Assembly (NCBI GenBank): GCA_937928795.1
Contig: CALFWB010000066.1
Span: 1-64,000 of the forward strand
Length of the DNA stretch: 64,000 nt
Direction of reading: 5' to 3'
DNA from: an uncultured Anaerolineales bacterium
Lineage (GTDB): Bacteria > Chloroflexota > Anaerolineae > Anaerolineales > UBA4823
Positions 29,258 to 39,260 of this stretch are shown one piece after another; the stretch's first letter is position 1, and every line of letters begins with the position of its first letter. Position numbers and translations under genes: made by a program. The notes below the pieces were generated by a model that searched no databases, had not been told where the DNA came from, and saw nothing but the letters and a program-made list of their open reading frames with translations.

Positions 29258-29327
29258 GTATTTAGCGGTTTATAAGTTGCGGCAATAGACAAAAGAAGAA
29301 TCTACTTAAGTGTTAAAGGAGGCATCT

Positions 29328-30725
29328 ATGGATTCTCTGCTTTTCGCGCGGGCACAATTTGCCATTACAACCGTGTACCACTTCTTTTTCGTGCCCCTCA
29401 CCTTGGGTCTCTCGGTTCTGGTTGCTTTGATGGAGACCATCTACGTTCGCACCGGACGTGTGATCTATAAAGATATGGCAAAATTTTGGGGGAAGTTATT
29501 TGTGATTAACTTCGCCATGGGAGTGGTGACGGGCATTGTTCAGGAATTTCAATTCGGGATGAACTGGTCGGAATATTCTCGCTTTGTAGGCGACATCTTT
29601 GGAGCGCCATTAGCCATTGAGGCGTTATTGGCTTTTTTCCTCGAGTCCACATTCTTGGGAATTTGGATTTTCGGTTGGGATAAACTCTCAAAGGGCCTTC
29701 ACGCGCTCACCATGTGGATGGTTGCCATCGGCAGCAATGTCTCTGCCTTATGGATTCTGATCGCCAACTCTTTCATGCAGGAACCGGTTGGTTATACCAT
29801 CCGCAATGGACGAGCGGAGATGACTGATTTCTTTGCTTTGTTGCTTAATCCCAATGTCCAAGTGCAATTTCCTCATACCGTTCTAGCTGGTTTCACCACG
29901 GCCGCCTTTTTTGTGATGGGGATCAGCGCTTATCATTTGATGCGCAAACAGAATATTGAGTTTTTCCGCCGCTCCTTTCAAATGGCGGCCATTGTAGGCG
30001 CCTTTGCAATCATCATGGTCGGCTTAACCGGGCACAGCCAAGCCCAAGAGATGGTGCGGTCACAACCGATGAAGATGGCTGCTGCTGAAGCCTTGTGGTA
30101 CACGGAAGACCCGGCGTCTTTTTCCATTTTGACAATCGGTGACCTAGCTCAGCGCCGTGATGTCTTTGCCATTCGCATTCCACGACTATTAAGTTTGTTA
30201 GCCTATAACCAGCTTTCTGGAGAAGTCAAAGGCATTCACGATCTGCAAGCGGAATTTGAACAACAGTATGGGGAGGGCAATTACATCCCACCAGTGGCAG
30301 TTACTTATTGGACGTTTCGGATGATGGTCGGGTCCGGAATCCTGCTTGGCTGGTTTGGTTTATATGCCGTGTTTATCGTCATGGCCGATTTATATGATAA
30401 CCGCCGCTGGGCGTGGAGGATCTTTCCATATACGATCGCTCTCCCTTACCTTGCTAATACCAGCGGTTGGTTGATGACCGAGCTGGGTCGGGCGCCTTGG
30501 GTGGTCTATGGAGTGATGAAAATCGAGGATGCCATTTCGCCAACCGTAAGTGGTGGGATGGCTCTCTTCACTCTTGTTGCTTTCACTTTGATCTACGCGT
30601 CTTTGATGGTTGCTACTATCTATTTGTTGAGAAAGTTTGCCATTGCCGGACCAAAGATTACTGAAGTAGAAGAGCCTAAAGCAGATGTTGGATTTGTCCC
30701 TGCAGCTCAACCGGCTCAAGATTAG
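29328..30725 (+). CDS. cydA: Cytochrome bd ubiquinol oxidase subunit I
   Basis: FARAQFAITTVYHFFFVPLTLGLS, GIVQEFQFGMNWSEYSRFVGDIFGAPLAIEALLAFFLESTFLG, GRAPWVVYG. Confidence 0.97.
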   Translation: MDSLLFARAQFAITTVYHFFFVPLTLGLSVLVALMETIYVRTGRVIYKDMAKFWGKLFVINFAMGVVTGIVQEFQFGMNWSEYSRFVGDIFGAPLAIEALLAFFLESTFLGIWIFGWDKLSKGLHALTMWMVAIGSNVSALWILIANSFMQEPVGYTIRNGRAEMTDFFALLLNPNVQVQFPHTVLAGFTTAAFFVMGISAYHLMRKQNIEFFRRSFQMAAIVGAFAIIMVGLTGHSQAQEMVRSQPMKMAAAEALWYTEDPASFSILTIGDLAQRRDVFAIRIPRLLSLLAYNQLSGEVKGIHDLQAEFEQQYGEGNYIPPVAVTYWTFRMMVGSGILLGWFGLYAVFIVMADLYDNRRWAWRIFPYTIALPYLANTSGWLMTELGRAPWVVYGVMKIEDAISPTVSGGMALFTLVAFTLIYASLMVATIYLLRKFAIAGPKITEVEEPKADVGFVPAAQPAQD

Positions 30726-30740
30726 GGATAGGAGGCGGAA

Positions 30741-31775
30741 ATGGATCTCAATACTGTTTGGTTTATCTTGATTGCCGTTCTATATATTGGCTTCTTTGTC
30801 TTGGAAGGGTTTGATTTTGGAGTGGGGATGCTATTGCCTTTCCTCTCGAAGCATTCCGACCCCCAAGAGCAAGATCGCTTACGGCGCACCATGATCAACA
30901 ACATTGGCCCGCACTGGGACGCCAACGAGGTGTGGTTGTTAACCGCCGGTGGAGCAACCTTTGCCGCTTTTCCACACTGGTACGCTACCCTGTTCAGCGG
31001 CTTTTACTTGGCACTGTTTCTCTTATTGGCAGCCCTCATTGTGCGGGGGGTGGCCTTTGAGTTCCGCAGCAAAGATGATAATCCCCGATGGCGAAGGTTA
31101 TGGGACACTTGCATCTTTCTTGGAAGTGCTGTACCCGCTCTGTTATTAGGGGTAGCATTTGCAAATCTCGTGCGTGGCGTGCCGATCGATGCTGAGATGC
31201 ACTATGTCGGTACATTCTTTGACCTCTTAAATCCTTACTCGATCATGGCTGGGTTGGATACCGTGCTCACCTTTGCCCTTTACGGAGCGATCTTTTTGTC
31301 GTTGAAAACGAAGGGCGAGGTGATGGAGCGAGCGGAGAGCGCTGCGCAAAGGTTATGGTTGCCAACGCTGGTGGTAACGGTATTGGTGCTGATTATGACC
31401 TACTTTTACACCGATATCCTGACCAAGTTGGGAGTCAACCCCGGCTTTATTCCCATTGCCGGAGCAGCCGCCTTTTTGCTCAGCTTTTATTTCATCCGTC
31501 GCAGGCAAATGGGTTGGGCATTCATCTTGGTTGCGGTCTCGATCGCGTTTGCTTTCCTTTCGGAGTTCATGATCCTGTTCCCGCGGGTGATGGTCTCGAG
31601 CTTGAACCCAGCCTGGAGCCTCACGATCTATAATGCCGCTTCTAGCCCCTATACGTTGCGGGTGATGACCATTATTGCCGTTATCTTTTTGCCGATTGTC
31701 CTAGCTTATCAAGCATGGAGCTACTGGGTGTTTCGCAAACGGATTAGCGGACTCCCTGAAGAACTAACTTATTAG
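30741..31775 (+). CDS. cydB: Cytochrome bd ubiquinol oxidase subunit II
   Basis: FVLEGFDFGVGMLLPFL, NNIGPHWDANEVWLLTAGGATFAAFPHWYATLFSG. Confidence 0.97.
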   Translation: MDLNTVWFILIAVLYIGFFVLEGFDFGVGMLLPFLSKHSDPQEQDRLRRTMINNIGPHWDANEVWLLTAGGATFAAFPHWYATLFSGFYLALFLLLAALIVRGVAFEFRSKDDNPRWRRLWDTCIFLGSAVPALLLGVAFANLVRGVPIDAEMHYVGTFFDLLNPYSIMAGLDTVLTFALYGAIFLSLKTKGEVMERAESAAQRLWLPTLVVTVLVLIMTYFYTDILTKLGVNPGFIPIAGAAAFLLSFYFIRRRQMGWAFILVAVSIAFAFLSEFMILFPRVMVSSLNPAWSLTIYNAASSPYTLRVMTIIAVIFLPIVLAYQAWSYWVFRKRISGLPEELTY

Positions 31776-31776
31776 C

Positions 31777-34700
31777 ATGTTGTTTGAGCGACGCCTCCTG
31801 CAGCAGGGCAAATTTGGCAAACAGATGCTGCTCATTGCTGGTTTGTGTGCCTTTGCAGGAGGCTTCTTAGCTTTCTTTCAAGCTCAATTCTTTAGTCAGA
31901 TTATTCAGAGTATTTTTTTGCAAAATCAGCCTGTCGAAGCCGTCGGTAGGCTTTTTGGGGGGCTGGCTGTTCTTCTGGTTACCCGAGCCATCGTGTTAGG
32001 CGGACAAGAGTTGGCTGCCTTTCGAGCGGCCTTCCAGATCAAACAAGCCCTTCGCGAACGTCTGATTGGTCATCTGAGCAGCTTAGATCATCTCGATCGC
32101 GATGCTGAGTCGAGCGGGGAGGTGAGTCAGGTTCTCATCGATGGGGTGGAGGCGCTCGAACCCTACTTTGCCCAGTATATCCCCCAAGTGTTTGTGGCTT
32201 TTTCTGTGCCGCCGCTTCTCTGTCTTGCTGTCTTTTTGATTGATCCGTTGAGTGGGGTCATCTTCCTAGTCACAGCACCGCTCATTCCGCTTTTTATGCG
32301 TTTGATTGGGGACGTGGCAGAGCGTCAGACTCAACGGCAGTGGCGGCGGCTGAGCCAATTGAGCGCGTTTCTGTTCGACGCCCTGCAGGGATTACCCACC
32401 ATTAAGCGCGTTGGCAAGAGTGAAGAGATGGCTGGTCTGCTAGCTGAGAAGGGAGATGAGTATCGTCAGGCTACTCTTGAAACCTTGCGGACGACGTTTT
32501 TATCGGCGCTGGTAATGGAAATGTTGTCTACGCTTTCCACAGCGGTGGTTGCAGTACAAGTTGGTTTGCGCTTGTTGTATGGTTGGATCCCTTTTGAGCA
32601 GGCGCTATTTGTACTGGTCATTGCGCCCGAGTTTTACCTGCCTTTGCGCCTGTTGGGACAACGCTTCCACGCCGGCATGAGTGGCGTCACCGCTTGGAAA
32701 CGCATCTGCGAGCTGCTGGAGTTGCCTGTCGGAAATGCGAAAGAAGTTGGGCTTCTAGACAAACAAGAGATAACCGAGCGATTTGAGTCTGAGAATATAC
32801 GTGAAATAGTCTTGGATGAGGTTTCGTTTGCTTACCCTGGCCGAGATGGCGGACTGAAAAACGTTCAAGCCAAATTAAGCGCTGGTCAAATTACGATCTT
32901 GGTCGGAGAAAGCGGTTCAGGAAAGACAACCCTGCTGAATTTATTGCTGCGTCTTCTTCGCCCCTCTGAGGGGCAAATTTGGGTTGATGGCAAATCACTG
33001 GAAAGAATCCCGTTGTCGGATTGGTGGTCAAAAATCGGTTATGCGCCCCAATTCCCTTTTCTTTTTCAGGGGACGGTGCGAGAGAATATTGCCTTTGCTA
33101 AACCCGATGCCAGCCTGATGGAAATCCGTCGAGCAGCAGAGATGGCTTATGCCGATGAGTTTATCGCTCGTCTTCCCGACGGTTATGAGACCAAGCTAGG
33201 TGAAAATGGTTACGGGTTGAGCGCGGGTGAAAAACAACGCATCGTGTTGGCGCGGGCTTACCTGAAGAATGCTCCTCTGTTGCTTTTGGATGAAAGCACG
33301 GCAAACGTCGATCCGCAGAGTTTGGGGAAGATCTTGCGCAGCTTACAGGAGCACGCAAAGGGCAGAATGACTCTGATTGTCAGTCACCAACCTCAAGTGT
33401 GGGAAATCGGGCAGCGGTTTTGGGTTTTGCAAGATGGCACAATTCAGGAGCTGGATCGCCAAACTTTTGGGCAAATGTGCAAGTCAGAGAATCGCTTCCA
33501 AGAGATTAGCGCGGTTCGGGAGTCTGATCAAAAGCGGTTTGAGGCGCTTTCTAAAAAGGAGCACAAGGTTTTACCTGAATTATCTACCGCTCGTAAAGTG
33601 GTGGGACTAACATCCTCACCAAATCCTTTCAATCAGAAGAAAGGGGTATGGCAACCTTGGCTCGTTCAAATTTGGTCGCTGCGGACTTGGGTGATCCTTG
33701 CGGTTCTGCTCGGCTGGGCGGCAATTTTTAGCAACGTTGGGCTGATGAGCACTTCCGCTTACATTATATCCTTGGCGGCATTACAACCCTCAATTGCCTT
33801 ACTGCAGACTGCCATTGTCGGAGTGCGCTTTTTTGGCATTAGTCGTGGGGTTTTCCGTTACTTGGAGCGACTTGCTTCACATCGGGTGACGTTGGACCTC
33901 CTATCGAAGATGCGGGTTTGGTTTTATCGTGCCTTGGAGCCCCAAGTGCCACAACTGTTCGGACGTTATGGCAGCGGAGAACTGCTCAGTCGTTTGATGG
34001 GCGACATTGCTTCTTTAGAACCTTTCTACGTGAGGGCAATTGCGCCGTTCTTGGTGGCGATCTTGATCGGGGTGGGAATGGTGGTTTGGCTACTGACTTA
34101 CCATCCTTCCTTAGGCCTGGGTGCTTTAGGTTGTTACCTTCTTGCTGCTTTGCTTGTGCTGCCACTTTTTTATCTTCTGACCGTTCGTTTAGCTTCGCAG
34201 AATAATGCCTTGCGCGGTCAATTCAATGAGCGGTTCATTGTCTTTGTACAAGGGCTGAGTGACTTAAGAGTGAACCAACGTCTGGAGCAATTTCAAGGAC
34301 GCCTCTATGCAAGCGCAAAAGTGTATGGAGAGGGGATGCAAAAATTCAACGCCCTGATGAGCCTACAGGGGACAGGGATGACTTTATTGGCTTATCTGGG
34401 GATGTGGATGACCTTATGGATGGCGAGTTCGCTTGTGCATAAGGGGTTGTTAAGCGGCTTGGTATTGGCGGGGTTGAGTTTGGGGGTGTTGGTTAGCTTT
34501 GAAGCCTTTCTGCTCTTACCGCAGGCAGTTCAGCATTTTGTGAGCGGAAGAGAGGCCTTATCCCGCTTAACTGAGTTGACCTCAAGTAAGGCAAGTGTTT
34601 TCCCTCACTCAAGAGGTTTTCTTTCTCGGATTAGCCGTTTGGAAATCAAGGCGACAGAAGTAGGTTTTTCATATCGGGCTTTGGGGCAGGCTGGTGCGGA

Positions 34701-35388
34701 AGAGAGCAGAGCAGCTCTGCAAGGGATCAGCTTTACCCTTTGCGAGGGACAGAGGTTAGGGATTGTCGGGCGAAGTGGAAGTGGGAAAACAACCTTGATC
34801 CACTTGCTTTTGGGGATGTTTGATCCCCAGCAGGGTGATATTTATTTAGACGGCAAAGATTTGCGTTTATATGACTCGAGATGGTGGCGGTCGGCGGTTG
34901 CCTCCTGCAGTCAAGATGATGTTCTGTTTCAAACCACCCTGCGCCAAAATTTGCTCTTTCTCAACGCCAAAGCTTCCGAAGAAAAGCTTTGGCAAGCCTT
35001 AGAAGCTACCCAACTGACGGATTTCGTCCGTCAACTGCCGCAGGGTTTAGAGACGAACTTGGGTGAGCAGGGAAAACAACTAAGTGGAGGGGAACGCCAG
35101 CGATTGTTATTAGCGCGAACCCTGCTCAGAGATGCGCCGCTTTATATTTTCGATGAGCCCACCGCGAATTTAGACCTTGCTACTGCTAAGGAAGTGATTC
35201 GGGCACTTTTTGAGTGGACGAAGGAGAAAGCGTTGATTTTGGTGAGTCATCAGGCGATCGGTTTCGAGCAGATGGACGAAATTTTGGTTTTGGAAGCTGG
35301 CGAGGTCGTCCAGCGTGGCACACATGAGCAGTTACTTCAATCGGATGGATATTATGGGCAATTATGGCGCAGCAGTAGGGTGAGATAG
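31777..35388 (+). CDS. cydDC: Fused CydD-CydC heterodimeric ABC exporter (1203 aa)
   Basis: Two TM/ATPase halves with Walker [15 protein letters not shown] and [14 protein letters not shown]; directly downstream of cydAB. Confidence 0.93.
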   Translation: MLFERRLLQQGKFGKQMLLIAGLCAFAGGFLAFFQAQFFSQIIQSIFLQNQPVEAVGRLFGGLAVLLVTRAIVLGGQELAAFRAAFQIKQALRERLIGHLSSLDHLDRDAESSGEVSQVLIDGVEALEPYFAQYIPQVFVAFSVPPLLCLAVFLIDPLSGVIFLVTAPLIPLFMRLIGDVAERQTQRQWRRLSQLSAFLFDALQGLPTIKRVGKSEEMAGLLAEKGDEYRQATLETLRTTFLSALVMEMLSTLSTAVVAVQVGLRLLYGWIPFEQALFVLVIAPEFYLPLRLLGQRFHAGMSGVTAWKRICELLELPVGNAKEVGLLDKQEITERFESENIREIVLDEVSFAYPGRDGGLKNVQAKLSAGQITILVGESGSGKTTLLNLLLRLLRPSEGQIWVDGKSLERIPLSDWWSKIGYAPQFPFLFQGTVRENIAFAKPDASLMEIRRAAEMAYADEFIARLPDGYETKLGENGYGLSAGEKQRIVLARAYLKNAPLLLLDESTANVDPQSLGKILRSLQEHAKGRMTLIVSHQPQVWEIGQRFWVLQDGTIQELDRQTFGQMCKSENRFQEISAVRESDQKRFEALSKKEHKVLPELSTARKVVGLTSSPNPFNQKKGVWQPWLVQIWSLRTWVILAVLLGWAAIFSNVGLMSTSAYIISLAALQPSIALLQTAIVGVRFFGISRGVFRYLERLASHRVTLDLLSKMRVWFYRALEPQVPQLFGRYGSGELLSRLMGDIASLEPFYVRAIAPFLVAILIGVGMVVWLLTYHPSLGLGALGCYLLAALLVLPLFYLLTVRLASQNNALRGQFNERFIVFVQGLSDLRVNQRLEQFQGRLYASAKVYGEGMQKFNALMSLQGTGMTLLAYLGMWMTLWMASSLVHKGLLSGLVLAGLSLGVLVSFEAFLLLPQAVQHFVSGREALSRLTELTSSKASVFPHSRGFLSRISRLEIKATEVGFSYRALGQAGAEESRAALQGISFTLCEGQRLGIVGRSGSGKTTLIHLLLGMFDPQQGDIYLDGKDLRLYDSRWWRSAVASCSQDDVLFQTTLRQNLLFLNAKASEEKLWQALEATQLTDFVRQLPQGLETNLGEQGKQLSGGERQRLLLARTLLRDAPLYIFDEPTANLDLATAKEVIRALFEWTKEKALILVSHQAIGFEQMDEILVLEAGEVVQRGTHEQLLQSDGYYGQLWRSSRVR

Positions 35389-35391
35389 AAA

Positions 35392-35427
35392 AGGTCATCA
35401 AGTCCTCGGGTTAAGACTTGATGACCT
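35392..35427. terminator. Hairpin between convergent cydDC and ABC ATPase genes
   Basis: AGGTCATCAAGTC-ctcgggttaa-GACTTGATGACCT perfect 13-bp stem. Confidence 0.6.
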
Positions 35428-35439
35428 AAGAGAGGGGAC

Positions 35440-36273
35440 TTAATCTCCAACAGGCTGAAAAGCTGGAAGTGGGAAGGGTAGGGGTTGCAGGTGCGGCACG
35501 CTGGTTTCTTTGGGTTTTGGATGAGGTTGGGGTTGTACAGGGCTTTGTTGTTGTCCGATAGCTGCTAGCGCTTCGATCTCGGAGCGGGCTTCGATCACTC
35601 GGGCAACTTTACCGTCTAACATTTGAATAACCCGGTCGGCAAATTGCACCATCCGCAGATCGTGGGTGACCATAATGGCGGCGCGTTCTTCCTCGTGAAT
35701 GAGCTCAGCAAGAATTTGCACGACCTGAAACGCTCGCTCGGAATCTAGGGCGGCAGTCGGTTCATCGGCGAGGACAATAGCTGGATCGTGAACCAGGGCA
35801 CGAGCAATGGCAACTCTTTGTTGTTGACCACCCGAGAGTTGCGAGGGCAGATTGTTCAAGCGATCCTCCAATCCAAGCCGAATGAGTAATCGTTTGGCTA
35901 GGTCGGCCGTCTGGCGATTATAGCGCTTGTTCATGCGCAGCATCAATTCAACATTTTCTAGAGCAGTTAAAAACGGGACGAGATTATTGGCTTGAAAGGT
36001 AAAGCCAACTTTTTCACGGCGGAAACGGGTGCGCTCGACATCGCTCATTTTGACGATGTCTTTGCCATCAATGATAATCTCCCCCTTGGTGGGTCGGAGT
36101 AAGCCTGCAATCAAGGCTAACAGGGTGGTTTTCCCGGAGCCGGAGGGTCCTACCATGGCGACAAATTCGCCCTTGCGCAAGGTGATCGAGGCATTCTCTA
36201 CAGCGGTAACGGATAGGTTACCGCTTTGGTAAATTTTATAAACTGAGTTTGTTTCTAAAATGGTGTTCATCAT
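35440..36273 (-). CDS. ABC transporter ATP-binding protein (DevA/MacB type)
   Basis: [49 protein letters not shown]. Confidence 0.92.
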   Translation of the reverse strand: MMNTILETNSVYKIYQSGNLSVTAVENASITLRKGEFVAMVGPSGSGKTTLLALIAGLLRPTKGEIIIDGKDIVKMSDVERTRFRREKVGFTFQANNLVPFLTALENVELMLRMNKRYNRQTADLAKRLLIRLGLEDRLNNLPSQLSGGQQQRVAIARALVHDPAIVLADEPTAALDSERAFQVVQILAELIHEEERAAIMVTHDLRMVQFADRVIQMLDGKVARVIEARSEIEALAAIGQQQSPVQPQPHPKPKETSVPHLQPLPFPLPAFQPVGD

Positions 36274-36299
36274 TTCTCCTCGTTGATTCGGCGTTCAAA

Positions 36300-37448
36300 T
36301 TACATACCTAGCGCAGCCAGGGGTTCAACTTTTAGCGCTAGACGGACAGAAACCATGCCGCCAATTGGTCCAATCAGCAGGAGGGTGCTGATGGCAATTA
36401 GAGCGGTTGTTCCACTCAATAATATAGGAATGCCGGCCGGCAAAAAGAGAGTCAATAAAAAGGTTAGCATGGAGCCAATGGCAACTCCTAAGATGGTTAC
36501 CAAAACGATTTGAAGGACAACCGCAACGGCAATGCTATGATTGGAAGTGCCAATGGCTTTTAGGACGCCAATTTGGGGGACTTTCTGCAGGGTTTGAATC
36601 TGGAAAAAGCCGCCGATAACCAGAATACCGATCAACAGAGTAAAACCGCGTTGGGTGTTCAAGGTGCCTTGTTGGGCTTGGTAACCCGGCGAGGCTTCGT
36701 AGGCGGTTTTTCGATCGACCACTTCTACATTGGAAACGCGACTCTCAATGCGCGCCGCAACGATCTCTGGGGATACACTTGGCTCAATGCGTACCGCAAC
36801 CACGTTGGCAATAACTGCAGTAGGTTGACCGTTGAGGTTTGGTTGAGGCTTGATCGAGTCCCAAGTGTTGAAGGGCACAAAAATAGAGGGGGCATAGAAG
36901 AATTGGCGGCCGTCGGTAATGCCAACTACTTCGAGGGTGTGAAATTTTTCATCGCTGCCGACAATCGTCTTGATTTTGATGCGGTCGCCGACCTTGATGC
37001 CGGTTCGCTTGGCGACATTGCCATCGATCATGGTCTGATAACCACGTGGGGAACGCAATCCAGTGCCTTCAAGAGCCGGAGGCATGCCGGGTTTGCCTGG
37101 TTCCACACCGATTAGAGAAACATCCAGTAGGGGAGTTTTATCATCAAGGACAATGGTTGCCGTCGCAAAACCGAGCGGCCCGATTTCGGCAACTCCTTCA
37201 ATGCGGCGGATGTCGTTGAATTTATCGCGTGGAATGCGACTGGCTGCAGTGGAGAGATCGACATTCTTTTGAAAGACAATCAATTCTGCATCGAGTTTCT
37301 CAAGATATTCCTTGTTGGCTTCAGCAAGCCCTTGAGCAAGGGCAGCGATAAACAGCACCAAAACCGTAATGAGAGCGATTACCAAGCTAAACAGTAAGAA
37401 GCGCCCTCGATTGCGTAAGATTTCTTTGACTGCTAGATACCACGCCAT
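36300..37448 (-). CDS. ABC transporter permease (FtsX/DevC-like)
   Basis: MAWYLAVKEILRNRGRFLLFSLVIALI ... QIGVLKAIGTSNHSIAVAVVLQIV. Confidence 0.88.
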   Translation of the reverse strand: MAWYLAVKEILRNRGRFLLFSLVIALITVLVLFIAALAQGLAEANKEYLEKLDAELIVFQKNVDLSTAASRIPRDKFNDIRRIEGVAEIGPLGFATATIVLDDKTPLLDVSLIGVEPGKPGMPPALEGTGLRSPRGYQTMIDGNVAKRTGIKVGDRIKIKTIVGSDEKFHTLEVVGITDGRQFFYAPSIFVPFNTWDSIKPQPNLNGQPTAVIANVVAVRIEPSVSPEIVAARIESRVSNVEVVDRKTAYEASPGYQAQQGTLNTQRGFTLLIGILVIGGFFQIQTLQKVPQIGVLKAIGTSNHSIAVAVVLQIVLVTILGVAIGSMLTFLLTLFLPAGIPILLSGTTALIAISTLLLIGPIGGMVSVRLALKVEPLAALGM

Positions 37449-37801
37449 GTTTCTCTACACTCCTTCTTCTCAAAAATGCTCTCCCGCAGGCACCACCCAA
37501 TTCGTTCAACGCACTGTACCGATAAGCTACCCATTTTTGTACCCAAGTCTACCGCCTACGGGAGAGCTACTGAAAAGTATTGTACCATATGTATATGTTT
37601 TGTCAAGTTAATATCCATTAATTGTATGGATTTTCGACAGGTTGCTATTAGCTTCACCTCGAGGTAACAAAACAAAAAGGGTGGAGAACTCCGCTCTTGC
37701 GGCGGGAAAGGGTATCTGGAGGAAAAAGCCTTTCGAGCAGGCTAAATCCAGTAGAAGGGGACCAGGAGATTAGAAGATTGAAAAGCCCAAGCCTAATGAG
37801 T

Positions 37802-37879
37802 GTATCCACGCAAAAGTTGTAGGACAACTCATTGAGTTGTCCTTCAAAGCAATGTTGCCAACAACTTTTGAGTGCACAC
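37802..37879 (-). mobile_element. Third copy of the 78-bp MITE-like element, opposite orientation to 20923-21000
   Basis: GTATCCACGCAAAAGTTGTAGGACAACTCATTGAGTTGTCCTTCAAAGCAATGTTGCCAACAACTTTTGAGTGCACAC; imperfect flanking repeat TAATGAGTG / TAATCAGTG. Confidence 0.82.
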
Positions 37880-38000
37880 TAATCAGTGCTTCAGTTTGCG
37901 ACCAAACCAGAAGGGTTTATAATTCCCTCTGCCTTCTCAATCTTGAAGTCCGAATCGATTAACATTCTTTTCCTTGCTTGACAGCTTGAAGGATGAAAAA

Positions 38001-39260
38001 ATGGATTTTCTGCGCATCCAAAATCACATCGAAACAACTTTAGCCAATCGCTTGCCTCACTATTTGGACCTTCTGCGCCAAATGGTTGAGATCAACAGCT
38101 TTACTGCCAATGGACAAGGAGTCGATCGGTTAGGAAAACTGACGGCTGAAATTTTTGAACAACGCGGTTTTCGGTCCGAGTTTATCCCTTCAGAGCGAGC
38201 TGGTTTTGGGCATCATCTGTTTCTTTATCGTGATGCGTCATCCGGCGAATCGGCAGTACAGAGACCTGCTTTGGCGTTGATCTCTCATTTAGATACAGTC
38301 TATTCACCTGAAGAGCAAGAAAAACACCAATTCTATTGGCGTTTAGAAGGGCGGCGGGCTTATGGGCCTGGTTGTGTGGACATCAAGGGTGGAACTGTGA
38401 TGATCCTAATGGTTTTAGACGCTCTGCGAGAAGCCTTTCCGCAGGATTTTGAGAACGCCCAATGGATTGTGGCGCTCAATGCCAGCGAAGAAGTCCTTTC
38501 CGCTGATTTCAGCGGTTTCTGCCTCCAGCGGTTTCCGCAGCATACGCGGGCTTGTTTAGTCTTTGAGGCAGGGAACATACAAGATAAGACCTTCAAGCTG
38601 GTTGTAGCGCGCAAAGGTCGCGCTTATTTTCATGTAGATGTCGAAGGACGTTCTGCCCATTCGGGGAACAACCATGGGGGAGGGGCAAACGCAATTGTTC
38701 AGTTGGCTCATACTACCCTCCGACTGGCTTCTATGACCGACTATGGACGTCATTTGACGGTGAACGTCGGGGTTGTGCGCGGCGGGACGGTAGTCAATCG
38801 AGTGCCCCACTTCGCCCATGCTGAAGTCGAAATGAGGGCTTTCTCGCCAACGGTCTTCGCTGAAGCCATCCAGCAGATTCTTAGTCTGCAAAAAGAACCG
38901 CAGGTTTACAGTCAGGACGGCTTCGCTTGTAAGGTGAACGTGCGATTGGTGGAGCAATCCTCTCCCTGGCCAGAAAACGAATCGACCCAGCAACTATTTT
39001 CCGTTTGGCATGAGGTAGCTGAACGGCTAGGGATGAAACTTGAGGGTGAAAAGCGAGGAGGACTGAGCGATGGCAATTATTTCTGGGAGCATTTCCCAAC
39101 GTTGGATGGCTTAGGTCCGGCGGGAAACAACGCCCATTGTTCCGAAAGAGACCCTGCCTCCGGCAAAGAACAAGAATATGTGTCATTGCCGTCCTTTGTC
39201 CCAAAGGCTTTGCTCAATACGTTGGCGATCCATAAAATTTTGAAGGAAGGGCCATCATGA
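38001..39260 (+). CDS. M20 family metallopeptidase
   Basis: LALISHLDTVYSPEEQ, YGPGCVDIKGGTVM, GLSDGNYF. Confidence 0.88.
   Translation: MDFLRIQNHIETTLANRLPHYLDLLRQMVEINSFTANGQGVDRLGKLTAEIFEQRGFRSEFIPSERAGFGHHLFLYRDASSGESAVQRPALALISHLDTVYSPEEQEKHQFYWRLEGRRAYGPGCVDIKGGTVMILMVLDALREAFPQDFENAQWIVALNASEEVLSADFSGFCLQRFPQHTRACLVFEAGNIQDKTFKLVVARKGRAYFHVDVEGRSAHSGNNHGGGANAIVQLAHTTLRLASMTDYGRHLTVNVGVVRGGTVVNRVPHFAHAEVEMRAFSPTVFAEAIQQILSLQKEPQVYSQDGFACKVNVRLVEQSSPWPENESTQQLFSVWHEVAERLGMKLEGEKRGGLSDGNYFWEHFPTLDGLGPAGNNAHCSERDPASGKEQEYVSLPSFVPKALLNTLAIHKILKEGPS

Noticed and set aside
37670-37710. T-box-like string AGGGTGGAGAACTCCGC
   Set aside because: Does not match the T-box core AGGGTGGNACCGCG and downstream genes are not T-box targets
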